A stretch of 64,000 nt of DNA from JAEYOM01 sp036260935 (lineage in GTDB: Bacteria; Bacillota; Clostridia; Acetivibrionales; DTU013): positions 1-64,000 of the forward strand of contig DATALQ010000018.1 in NCBI GenBank assembly GCA_036260935.1. Reading direction: 5' to 3'. Below are positions 8,827-15,873 of this stretch, in pieces. A program made the translations under genes and the position numbers. Under the pieces are notes generated by a model, which did not search any database, was not told where the DNA came from, and was given only the letters and a program-made list of their open reading frames with translations. Within the stretch, counting starts at the first letter, position 1, and each line of letters starts with the position of its first letter.

Positions 8827-10050
8827 ATGGTTGATCAGGAACAGCTGAAAAGATGGAGACTCATATTGGGAAAAAGTGCGGATGAAACTCTGGAATCCTT
8901 CAGTGCAGGCGGCATGAAGCTTGATCCGGAGGACCTTGTCATGGATGAAGCCCTTGCAGCAATTTATGATGGTACATCGGATAGTGATGATCCGGGAACC
9001 GGGACCGGTGCAGGGAAGGGAGCCGGAGCGGGTTCCGCCCGGAGAAACGCCGGACTGGGACCGTCAGCACCAAAACTGGCCAAGTGGTTGGCAGACATTC
9101 GGACCTTCTTCTCCGAGGATGTCGTATCGGTTATCCAGTCGGATGCAATAGAACGAAAAGGGTTGAAACAGCTGCTGTTTGAGCCTGAGCTACTGAGAAA
9201 TGTCCAGCCTGACATTGAAATGGTTGCGACACTGATGTCTTTGAAGGGAAAAATTCCGGAGAAAACGAAGGAAACGGCCAGGCAGCTTGTTAAAACCGTC
9301 GTGGATGAGATCAACAAGCGATTGGAGAACGATTTAAAAAAAGCCATTACCGGAGCGTTGAACAAAAGGAAGCATTCACCCATACCCAACAGCGCCAGTA
9401 TCGACTGGAAATATACCATCAACCGGAACCTGAAGAACTACAGTCTGAAGTATAAGAAAATCATACCGGAACGGTTCTTCTTCTTTGACAGGATACGTCG
9501 ATCGAATAACTGGAATGTCATTTTGGATATGGACCAGAGCGGTTCCATGGCAGAATCAATTATTTACGGATCCATAGCAGGGTCCATCTTTGCCAGTATG
9601 GCTGCACTAAACACAAGGATTGTAGCCTTTGATACGGAGATAGTCGACTTGAGTGAACAGTATGATAACGACCCTGTAGATATGTTGTTTGGAATCCAGC
9701 TGGGCGGGGGCACTGATATCAATAAGTCGGTGGCGTACTGCCAGCAGTTTGTCACAGACCCTGTCAAGACTTTGTTTATCCTGATTTCAGACCTGTATGA
9801 AGGGGGAAACCAGGCTTCTCTTGTCAAAAGGATGGAGGAACTGCATGAATCAGGTGTTAAGGTGATCTGCCTGCTGGCCCTGTCGGACAGGGGCATACCG
9901 AGCTATGATGAGAACCTGGCCCGAAAGATCAGTCAGATCGGGATACCATGCTTCGCTTGCACTCCTACCCTCCTGCCGGAGCTTTTAGAAGGGGCTCTGA
10001 AGGGGAAGGACCTGAATGAGCTGGCTGCGGCACTGAAGAGTAAAAAGTGA
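8827..10050 (+). CDS. yehP: VWA-domain protein, YehP-like
   Basis: The 407-residue protein ends in a von Willebrand A domain with a complete metal-ion-dependent adhesion site: DQSGS at about 236-240, the threonine in GGGTDINKS and the aspartate in LISDLYEGG. The N-terminal part is helical with a Gly/Ala-rich low-complexity segment (about 58-75). VWA proteins of this kind pair with MoxR ATPases, here the YehL-like gene of the same operon. The ATG follows the upstream TAA directly, so translation is coupled. It is the last gene of the operon; no strong terminator is seen in the 60 bases before the convergent AraC gene. Confidence 0.85.
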   Translation: MVDQEQLKRWRLILGKSADETLESFSAGGMKLDPEDLVMDEALAAIYDGTSDSDDPGTGTGAGKGAGAGSARRNAGLGPSAPKLAKWLADIRTFFSEDVVSVIQSDAIERKGLKQLLFEPELLRNVQPDIEMVATLMSLKGKIPEKTKETARQLVKTVVDEINKRLENDLKKAITGALNKRKHSPIPNSASIDWKYTINRNLKNYSLKYKKIIPERFFFFDRIRRSNNWNVILDMDQSGSMAESIIYGSIAGSIFASMAALNTRIVAFDTEIVDLSEQYDNDPVDMLFGIQLGGGTDINKSVAYCQQFVTDPVKTLFILISDLYEGGNQASLVKRMEELHESGVKVICLLALSDRGIPSYDENLARKISQIGIPCFACTPTLLPELLEGALKGKDLNELAAALKSKK

Positions 10051-10110
10051 CATCTGCCAATGGTGTACCCTGGTAAAAGTCCCCGATCCGGAACAGGTTC
10101 AGGCTTAGAT

Positions 10111-11382
10111 CTACAAGCTGCCCTTAGTCTTCTTATAATTCTTCCGGTATTCCTGCGGCGTCATACCGGTAAATTTTTTAAACATGGCACTGAAATGGTT
10201 CTGGTAGCTATAGCCGACAGCATATGCGATTTCATTTATGGATTTATCGGAAAATTCCAAAAGCTTAATACTTTCATTGACTCGAGTCTTGTTGATATGG
10301 TCTGAAAGCGATATTTTCGTTTCTTTCATAAATAAACTTGATAAATAAACAGGATTTTTTCTCACGTATTCAGCCAGCTTTTCCAAAGTGATCTTTTCTG
10401 TATAGTGGTTTCTGATATATTTTAAAACACGATTAACATGCATGGAATAGGCAGCGTTTTGAACAGCATAAACTGCATGCGTATATTCTTTCATTACAGC
10501 TATCATGAATGCGACTATTTCATCTGCAGTTCTCAGTGTTTCAATCTGATCGATAAAACGGTTCAGCATATACATTGCACGTTTATATGGCGTTTTGCCA
10601 TGGATGGCATAAATGCATGACAGCCCGCATATGACAATACATTTGTTTTTTAATGTATTCAATATGTCCATGGAAGTGCCGGTATACCATAGGATATCTT
10701 CGGATTTACCAAGAAGTTCATTCATTCCTTTAACATCGCCGGCTATTATTCTCTTTCCGGCGTCTCTGATGAATTTGGAGGAATATCTGAAAATATTTTT
10801 AACATTTTCGGTTACACTGGTCTTAAATATGGAGCAAAGCAGTTCCTTTCCGGGTATGCCGTCTTCCCTGTAAACTTCGGGCTCGGACATATCCAGGCTT
10901 TTCGTATCGAATTTGGATAAGGTAAATAATAACTTACCGTAATTTTGAATACGGTTTTCGGACGTGGATGGTACGCTTTTCAGTAGTTCTATCAATTCGG
11001 GCTTCTTATCGGGATGCATTCCATTATGAACAAGAATTTCCTCTACGCGTCTTTCGTGAGGGGGAAATATATGCATGGGACCAGATATGACTGCGCCTGT
11101 TACATAATCGACGCTATTCAGAAAAATAACCGCATATGTGAAACAATGATGCGTCTGAAAAATATGAACCGTCTCCAGGTTCACACCTTCCTTATGCCGT
11201 GAAAATATCGGTTTTATAAATTCCAGGAGCTCGGTGAATCCAAAAAACTCCATCAGGACATGATCATCAAAATGGGCAGGATATTGAATTTTTATTCCAC
11301 CCGAAATATCCATATAAAAGACGGGAACTTCCGTTGCACCGTAGTAAATTCCAAGGACTTTCGACAAATCCCCATTGAGCAC
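10111..11382 (-). CDS. AraC-family transcriptional regulator (423 aa)
   Basis: The C-terminal 100 residues form an AraC-type double helix-turn-helix: ITLEKLAEYVRKNPVYLSSLF, then SINEIAYAVGYSYQNHFSAMFKKFTGMTPQEYRK. The N-terminal 300 residues are a sensor region of no clear family; it is soluble. Translation starts with GTG, preceded by GGGGG seven bases upstream. The gene is divergent from cheW, and the 167-base space between them holds two copies of the ATTATGT-type motif seen in front of the AOR and tungstate-transport genes. It could therefore regulate itself, the chemotaxis pair or the Mo/W locus; that is inference. Confidence 0.85.
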   Translation of the reverse strand: MLNGDLSKVLGIYYGATEVPVFYMDISGGIKIQYPAHFDDHVLMEFFGFTELLEFIKPIFSRHKEGVNLETVHIFQTHHCFTYAVIFLNSVDYVTGAVISGPMHIFPPHERRVEEILVHNGMHPDKKPELIELLKSVPSTSENRIQNYGKLLFTLSKFDTKSLDMSEPEVYREDGIPGKELLCSIFKTSVTENVKNIFRYSSKFIRDAGKRIIAGDVKGMNELLGKSEDILWYTGTSMDILNTLKNKCIVICGLSCIYAIHGKTPYKRAMYMLNRFIDQIETLRTADEIVAFMIAVMKEYTHAVYAVQNAAYSMHVNRVLKYIRNHYTEKITLEKLAEYVRKNPVYLSSLFMKETKISLSDHINKTRVNESIKLLEFSDKSINEIAYAVGYSYQNHFSAMFKKFTGMTPQEYRKNYKKTKGSL

Positions 11383-11410
11383 AGTTTTACCCCCATGGAA
11401 TTAATAATTT

Positions 11411-11459
11411 GTTAACATAACTTAATATTAGGTACACTTTCTTAATATTATGTCAACCA
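11411..11459. promoter_or_regulatory. Operator-like motif pair between AraC and cheW
   Basis: ATTATGTCAACCA at 11447-11459 on the plus strand is one base different from ATTATGTAAACCA found twice before tupA. A looser copy (TTATGTTAACA on the minus strand, 11411-11421) lies 25 bases away. On the minus strand the first site contains a TTGACA that could be the -35 of the AraC gene, although no -10 at ideal spacing is evident. Confidence 0.45.
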
Positions 11460-11549
11460 ATTTTTGCTTAAAGTGATAAAATTGTTTTTACAAAACGGTC
11501 AAAAGAGTAGCAAATCAGATTATACCAAAGAAATGAGGGAGGTGAATAC

Positions 11550-12014
11550 ATGAATTTTTTGCAAATGGTTATTTTCTCGCTCGATCAGGGTGAATATGGG
11601 ATCGATATTTCATGTGTGCAGGAAATTATACGTATTCCGGAGCGAATCACAAAAATCCCTAATGTACCATCCTACATTAATGGGATGTTTAACCTTAGGG
11701 GCAAAGTTATTTACGCTATCGACCTGAAGGAAAGATTTCAGCTGGATCATGCTGAAAGGGGTGCCGACAGCCGTCTGTTGATCCTCAAACTCGAAGAATT
11801 GATGGTCGGTGTCATCGTCGATGATGTTTCGGATGTTTTAAGAGTAAGCGAGGAATTAATTGAAAACCTCAGCAGTGAAATCGGCAGTATAGGAGACAAC
11901 AGTGTCAAAGGAATCTGTAAGACAGGAGACCGCCTGATACTCGTACTGGACGAAAAAAGATTCAAGAGCGACATATTCCAGAGTATTGAAAATGATATGG
12001 AGGAAAAGGTATGA
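11550..12014 (+). CDS. cheW: CheW-like chemotaxis coupling protein
   Basis: The 154-residue protein is a single CheW domain: FSLDQGEYGIDISCVQEIIR at the start, the RITKIPNVPSYINGMFNLRG core and the IVDDVSDVLRV and GICKTGDRLILVLDEKR strands. CheW bridges chemoreceptors and the CheA kinase. A GGGAGGTG ribosome site precedes the ATG. Its stop overlaps the start of the chemoreceptor gene (ATGA), so the two are made together. No cheA or cheY is nearby, so the pair must feed a kinase encoded elsewhere. Confidence 0.9.
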   Translation: MNFLQMVIFSLDQGEYGIDISCVQEIIRIPERITKIPNVPSYINGMFNLRGKVIYAIDLKERFQLDHAERGADSRLLILKLEELMVGVIVDDVSDVLRVSEELIENLSSEIGSIGDNSVKGICKTGDRLILVLDEKRFKSDIFQSIENDMEEKV

Positions 12015-13165
12015 TCAAATTATCTGATTTAAATTCATGCAAAGCGCTGGCAGAAGTCCTGGTTGGCTTAATACCGGGCGGCGTACTTTTTGGTCTGGTT
12101 GAGGGTGATACGGCTACATGGATAATAAAGTCGGAAACATTCAGCATAAAAATGCTGGAAACAGGGGAAAAGCTGGATCCAGACAGCGCTACAATGAAAG
12201 CAATCCATGAAGGAAAGGTTATACACCAGAACATTCCACGCACAGTATACGGTAAAAGGCTGGCTTTAACGGCAATTCCAGTCGTAAATGATGCAGGCGA
12301 AGTAAAGGGCGCACTGGCCATTGCACTGCCTAAGCTGCACCCTATAGCTACGGCATTTACCGATTTCGCGCCGATTCTGGCCGAAATGTTCCAGGAAGGC
12401 GCCATTCTGTATATAACTGATCTGGAAAAAGTCTTTCACAGGCACGCGTCGAAAAAATTTGATTTACCCCAACTGGCTGCCATGGGATACGAACTTGAGG
12501 AAAACGATATTGCCTACAAGGTCATTAAAAGCAAAAAGCCCATGCTCGTTGAAATCGGGCCTGAAAAATATGGAATACCGGTTTTTATAGCAAATTATCC
12601 TTTACTTGATGCAGATGATACAAACGAAGTAGTAGGATCCTTCGGTATTGTTACTCCAAAAGAAGTGGCGTCGAAGCTGCGCGCTATCTCCGGTAACCTG
12701 GAAAACGGTCTTGCCGGTATCTCGGCGGCAATACAGCAATTGGCCGCCTCCGCTGCTACGATACATAACAATGAGCAGGAATTGAATAACAATATTATCG
12801 AAATAACCGGATACTCGGAAGAAATCAGTGCAGTATCCATGTTTATCAAGGATATCGCTGACGAAACAAAGATGCTGGGCCTGAATGCGGCTATTGAAGC
12901 GGCCAGGGCCGGTGAAGCGGGACGTGGCTTCGGAGTAGTTGCGGAAGAGATCAGAAAACTTTCCGATCAGTCAAAGAGCACCGTACCACAGATCAACAAA
13001 CTCACGAACAGTATCAAAACAAAAGTGGATGGTGCAAGCGAAAAGAGCAAGGGATCGTTGAACTCCAGCCAGGAGCAGGCCGCTGCTACGGAAGAAATAA
13101 CAGCAAGCATCGAAGAAATTTCCGCCATGTCCGAGGAATTGAACAGAATAGCAAAGGATCTTTAG
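12011..13165 (+). CDS. Soluble methyl-accepting chemotaxis protein
   Basis: The 384-residue protein has no membrane segment. The first 210 residues are a sensor region of unnamed type, which may hold two alpha/beta modules (about 20-105 and 120-210). The C-terminal part is a short receptor signalling domain with the hairpin tip MLGLNAAIEAARAGEAGRGF followed by VVAEEIRKLSDQSK. The helices are shorter than in transmembrane receptors. It overlaps cheW by four bases and has GGAGG before its start. Given neighbours for hydrogen and tungsten metabolism, a cytoplasmic redox or metabolic signal is plausible but unproven. Confidence 0.87.
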   Translation: MIKLSDLNSCKALAEVLVGLIPGGVLFGLVEGDTATWIIKSETFSIKMLETGEKLDPDSATMKAIHEGKVIHQNIPRTVYGKRLALTAIPVVNDAGEVKGALAIALPKLHPIATAFTDFAPILAEMFQEGAILYITDLEKVFHRHASKKFDLPQLAAMGYELEENDIAYKVIKSKKPMLVEIGPEKYGIPVFIANYPLLDADDTNEVVGSFGIVTPKEVASKLRAISGNLENGLAGISAAIQQLAASAATIHNNEQELNNNIIEITGYSEEISAVSMFIKDIADETKMLGLNAAIEAARAGEAGRGFGVVAEEIRKLSDQSKSTVPQINKLTNSIKTKVDGASEKSKGSLNSSQEQAAATEEITASIEEISAMSEELNRIAKDL

Positions 13166-13183
13166 TGAATCAGCTCTATCAGC

Positions 13184-13235
13184 AAAGTCCGGACCTATAC
13201 AGCATGAATACAGCTGCAAGGTTCCGGGCTTTTTT
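13184..13235 (+). terminator. Intrinsic terminator after the chemoreceptor
   Basis: Arms AAAGTCCGGACC (13184-13195) and AAGGTTCCGGGCTT (about 13218-13231) pair with one bulge around a 23-base loop, and a run of six T follows at 13230-13235. It ends the cheW-receptor unit and separates it from hypB. Confidence 0.7.
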
Positions 13236-13321
13236 ATGAATGAACATGATACGGCATGAGCAAAATATATTGGCTATTAGCCTTAAACATTGATTTGTTT
13301 GTAGAAGCGGAGGCAGCTGTA

Positions 13322-13984
13322 ATGGAAATAAAAGTACTCAAGAATATTATGCATGAAAATGAACAACAAGCTCTTGAAAACAGAGCATTTTTTAAGGAAA
13401 ATGGGATAACTGCGGTTAATGTTATGGCTTCACCGGGTGCGGGAAAAACCAGTTTGATTTCAAAGGTCATCGAGCAGATGAAGGATGAACTGAATATAAG
13501 CGTAATAGAAGGAGATATTGCTTCAAGCATTGATGCGGAGAAGATAGACAGGATGGGTATCCCCGTTGTTCAAATCAATACGGGCGGAGGCTGCCATCTC
13601 GATGCAAATATGATAAAGGCAGCGGTCGATGAGCTTGAAGTCAAAGATAACTCACTGCTCTTTATCGAGAATGTAGGGAATCTTGTATGTCCATCCTCTT
13701 TTGATCTTGGAGAAAGCTTGAAAATGGTTGTTTCAAGTGTTCCTGAAGGCCATGACAAACCTTATAAATATGTTCCGATGTTCGAAGTTGCCGATGTGAT
13801 CATACTAAATAAAGTTGACCTGATCCCATACATTGATTTTGACACAAGCAGTTTCTATAACGGTATCAAAAATCTGAACGGGAAGGCTCATGTTTTTAAT
13901 ATTTCGTGCAGAACGGGTGAAGGCATTGCCGAGTTTATTGACTGGTTAAGGGATCGCATGTCTTCTTGTACTGTTTCGGAGTAA
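13322..13984 (+). CDS. hypB: Hydrogenase nickel incorporation GTPase HypB
   Basis: HypB delivers Ni to the [NiFe] active site with GTP hydrolysis. The start is set at ATG 13322 because GGAGG lies eight bases upstream and the protein then begins MEIKVLKNIM as in the family; a longer frame adds 22 unlike residues. The 220-residue product has the P-loop SPGAGKTS (37-44), GDIASSIDAEKI, the metal-binding NTGGGCHLD, and FIENVGNLVCP and NKVDL motifs. It lacks an N-terminal His-rich nickel store. It stands 11 kb away from hypA and hypCD, before the AOR operon, and its 3' end overlaps the convergent AraC gene by 50 bases. Confidence 0.93.
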   Translation: MEIKVLKNIMHENEQQALENRAFFKENGITAVNVMASPGAGKTSLISKVIEQMKDELNISVIEGDIASSIDAEKIDRMGIPVVQINTGGGCHLDANMIKAAVDELEVKDNSLLFIENVGNLVCPSSFDLGESLKMVVSSVPEGHDKPYKYVPMFEVADVIILNKVDLIPYIDFDTSSFYNGIKNLNGKAHVFNISCRTGEGIAEFIDWLRDRMSSCTVSE

Positions 13985-14789
13985 TACCATACTTGGCCTT
14001 GAAAAGTGCTATGAAATGTGAAATGTTCTCATATCCCAGATCAAAGGCCACTTCCGTTACATTTGAATATCTGAGCATGTCTTTAGCCTTTGCCAGCTTA
14101 AGGTTAGTAAGATAATCCTTAGGCGTAATGCCCGATATCCTTTTAAAACACTGGCAAAAATTTGCTTCGGACATGTTGAGATCGGAAGATATCTGTTTTA
14201 TACTGATAGGCTGCATATAATTACCCTTCATATATTTAACCGCTTTAAAAATGGGATTGTCAAGTTCAAGGTTGAGTACCTGATCCACGCCTTTTATCTG
14301 AATCAGATTATATACCAGCTCCTGGGCGTATAAATCGAGTAAAAACTCAATATTGCCTTTTGATTTCGAAAGTATGTCAAGAATCCTGTTCAGGCTTATT
14401 TTTATTTCCGGAGTGCCGTTTCCGCAAAGAAGTCTGTCCTGGGTCAGAAGATCATAATCAACACTATAGTCGATACTTATCTTCTCGCTGACATTTTTTA
14501 TAAGTTTGTCGTCCAATTCAATAACCAAGGCTTTCGTAGGCCTATTGATCTCCATTTGGATTCTGGAGTCGGGAGGCATCAGCAGAAATTGGCTGCTGTC
14601 GTATGAAAATGGGGCGCCCTGATTCACGGAAACCTGCTTCTCACCCTCGATTATCGTACATAGCCTGTTATACTCATAGGACTTGTAAACACCGGTATAT
14701 TTCTGGGCAAATTCATAGTACAGAAGCCGCAAATAATTGGTTTCAAGACGGTTATTCTTTTCCAGATCCCTTCTGAAATCAGTGAGCAT
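13935..14789 (-). CDS. AraC-family transcriptional regulator (284 aa)
   Basis: The protein has an N-terminal cupin-like ligand region (about 20-150) and a C-terminal AraC double helix-turn-helix with ISIKQISSDLNMSEANFCQCF and VTEVAFDLGYENISHFIALF. The start is placed at 14789: AAGGGGTG lies just upstream and a TATAAT -10 lies at 14811-14816 on this strand, so a start 14 codons further out would sit inside the promoter. It is divergent from the riboswitch-AOR operon and convergent with hypB, which it overlaps by 50 bases. A GGTTTACATAA motif at 14851-14861 lies behind its promoter. It is the best candidate for the specific regulator of the AOR/hydrogenase genes, by position. Confidence 0.87.
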   Translation of the reverse strand: MLTDFRRDLEKNNRLETNYLRLLYYEFAQKYTGVYKSYEYNRLCTIIEGEKQVSVNQGAPFSYDSSQFLLMPPDSRIQMEINRPTKALVIELDDKLIKNVSEKISIDYSVDYDLLTQDRLLCGNGTPEIKISLNRILDILSKSKGNIEFLLDLYAQELVYNLIQIKGVDQVLNLELDNPIFKAVKYMKGNYMQPISIKQISSDLNMSEANFCQCFKRISGITPKDYLTNLKLAKAKDMLRYSNVTEVAFDLGYENISHFIALFKAKYGITPKQYKKTCDPLTSQ

Positions 14790-14810
14790 ATAGGCACCCC
14801 TTGTATACGC

Positions 14811-14816
14811 ATTATA
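14811..14816 (-). promoter_or_regulatory. -10 element of the AraC regulator promoter
   Basis: The minus strand reads TATAAT here, 22 bases before the ribosome site of the AraC gene ending at 13935. No good -35 is seen at 17 bases, as expected for an activator-dependent or weak promoter. Confidence 0.5.
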
Positions 14817-14850
14817 TAAAGTATATAGCATTTTGAATTATGGTTAAATA

Positions 14851-14861
14851 GGTTTACATAA
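14851..14861 (-). promoter_or_regulatory. Shared operator-like motif before the AOR leader
   Basis: The minus strand reads TTATGTAAACC, the core of ATTATGTAAACCA that occurs twice upstream of tupA (29958-29970 and 30057-30069). It sits 35 bases behind the AraC -10 and 68 bases before the -35 of the AOR leader promoter. Confidence 0.45.
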
Positions 14862-14928
14862 ATTACATGTATGGACGAATTAATTTCGGGTTATTTTTTT
14901 AAAACATGGGTTAGAACAGTCATATGCA

Positions 14929-14957
14929 TTATTGTAAAATCTGTAGTGTGATATATT
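14929..14957 (+). promoter_or_regulatory. Promoter of the structured AOR leader
   Basis: TTATTG (14929-14934), a 17-base spacer and TATATT (14952-14957) with an upstream TG (TGATATATT) form an extended -10 promoter. Transcription from it would begin just before the conserved CTCCGA block of the leader. Confidence 0.5.
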
Positions 14958-14963
14958 GAATAA

Positions 14964-15100
14964 TTGCTCCGAGTCCTTTAAACCCCTCGCAGGTTTTTGG
15001 ACCGTTAGGGTATGAAGAGAAATCTTTGTGCCTGCCATGTGCAAAGGAGTTCATCTGATCTTGAGAGGCTATGCCCTTAAGTGACCGGATGGACTTTTTT
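14964..15100 (+). promoter_or_regulatory. Moco/Tuco-type riboswitch candidate upstream of AOR
   Basis: The leader contains CTCCGAGTCC (14967-14976), a nested stem GTCC/GGAC closing AAACC/GGTTT, then CGTTAGGGTAT. AGGGTAT (15007-15013) pairs with ATGCCCT (15071-15077) and encloses an 8-bp hairpin CTTTGTGC/GTGCAAAG (15024-15046). An alternative AAGA-GAAA-TCTT tetraloop hairpin overlaps it. The same CTCCGA, GGAnCGTTAGGGTA blocks recur before tupA, so this is a conserved RNA. Moco RNAs occur before molybdenum and tungsten cofactor genes, and form variants that differ in one stem; this copy is the longer form. AGTCC at 14972-14976 can also pair with GGACT inside the terminator at 15091-15095, giving a switch. 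The family name is from memory of the motif's context and general architecture and needs a covariance search. Confidence 0.65.
15079..15100 (+). terminator. Terminator directly after the AOR-leader aptamer
   Basis: AAGT(GA)CC and GGACTT pair around GGAT, followed by TTTT. The 3' arm can instead pair with AGTCC in the aptamer, which would prevent termination, a normal expression platform. Confidence 0.55.
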
Positions 15101-15110
15101 ATTACCGGCA

Positions 15111-15168
15111 ATTCCGCTAAGCGGAATCAGGCCAAAATCGAGCGGGGCTCGATGCCCCCGAAATTTTT
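15111..15168 (+). terminator. Second hairpin set with T-run in the AOR leader
   Basis: ATTCCGC-TAA-GCGGAAT (15111-15127) is a perfect hairpin. It is followed by CGGGG/CCCCG (15143-15147 and 15156-15160) with an AAATTTTT tail. An overlapping ATCGAGC/GCTCGAT pairing excludes the second stem, so this could be a terminator/antiterminator pair. Confidence 0.5.
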
Positions 15169-15232
15169 ATTTGGCTCATCCGATAAGCTTGGTGAAATGA
15201 CAATATATCACATATTAACATAAAGCTGATAG

Positions 15233-15261
15233 TTGACATAATATTATGTCCGCGGTAGATT
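15233..15261 (+). promoter_or_regulatory. AOR promoter with 16-bp palindrome
   Basis: TTGACA (15233-15238) and TAGATT (15256-15261) are 17 bases apart. A perfect palindrome GACATAATATTATGTC (15235-15250) covers the -35 and spacer, where a bound protein would block RNA polymerase. Its half site ATTATGTC matches the first bases of the motif repeated before tupA and the AraC gene. This promoter lies after the riboswitch, so AOR has two inputs. Confidence 0.6.
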
Positions 15262-15378
15262 TAGTTTACTGCAAAGTATAGGCAGCTGATTTCAATATTT
15301 AAGTTCACCAATTTTTATATTCACGGTTATAGAGTAAATAAAAAACTAAGGGAGGTGTAGACTGGCATCGTAAGTACG

Positions 15379-15873
15379 ATGACCAGGAAGAATTTGAGTA
15401 AGATTCTTATGATTTCACCTGAAAAGTGTCTTGGCTGCAGAAGCTGCGAACTCGCATGCTCCTTCAACAGGACGAAGGATTTCAATCCGAGGCAGGCTGC
15501 CGTTTCAGTCCTTACCTATGAGGAAGCCGGAATTTCGGTACCTGTAATGTGTATGCAGTGTGAAGAACCTGCATGTATGAAGGTCTGCCCTGTAGGTGCG
15601 ATTTCAAGAGATGAAAACGGAGCTGTAGTATCGGATCCCAAGAAGTGTATTGTATGCAAAATGTGCATCAGCGCCTGCCCGCTCGGCAATATTTCATTTA
15701 ATCCTTCAACAAGGAAAATAGTGAAATGCAACCTTTGCGGCGGAGATCCGCAATGCGCAAAGTTCTGCCCGGCCGGAGCCATTGAGTATAAGGAAGGCAC
15801 CGAAGCTAATCTGGGCAGGAAGAAAGTAATCGCAGACAAATTCAAGGAGTTGTTCGGGGGGGAGGATAAATAA
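15379..15873 (+). CDS. Four-cluster ferredoxin associated with AOR
   Basis: The 164-residue protein has four [4Fe-4S] cysteine sets: CLGCRSCELAC, CMQCEEPACMKVCP, CIVCKMCISACP and CNLCGGDPQCAKFCP. Such HycB/CooF-type polyferredoxins carry electrons for oxidoreductases; here it is the likely electron acceptor of the AOR enzyme encoded next, with TAATG overlap of stop and start. The GGGAGGTG ribosome site is 20 or more bases before the ATG at 15379, unusually far, and no other in-frame start lies closer; the next ATG is at 15409. Electrons could pass on to the membrane hydrogenase encoded downstream, by inference. Confidence 0.9.
   Translation: MTRKNLSKILMISPEKCLGCRSCELACSFNRTKDFNPRQAAVSVLTYEEAGISVPVMCMQCEEPACMKVCPVGAISRDENGAVVSDPKKCIVCKMCISACPLGNISFNPSTRKIVKCNLCGGDPQCAKFCPAGAIEYKEGTEANLGRKKVIADKFKELFGGEDK

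Noticed and set aside
13256..13321. 22-residue N-terminal extension of HypB
   Set aside because: The family begins at MEIKV-like sequence and the ribosome site fits ATG 13322; the extension has no metal-binding pattern.
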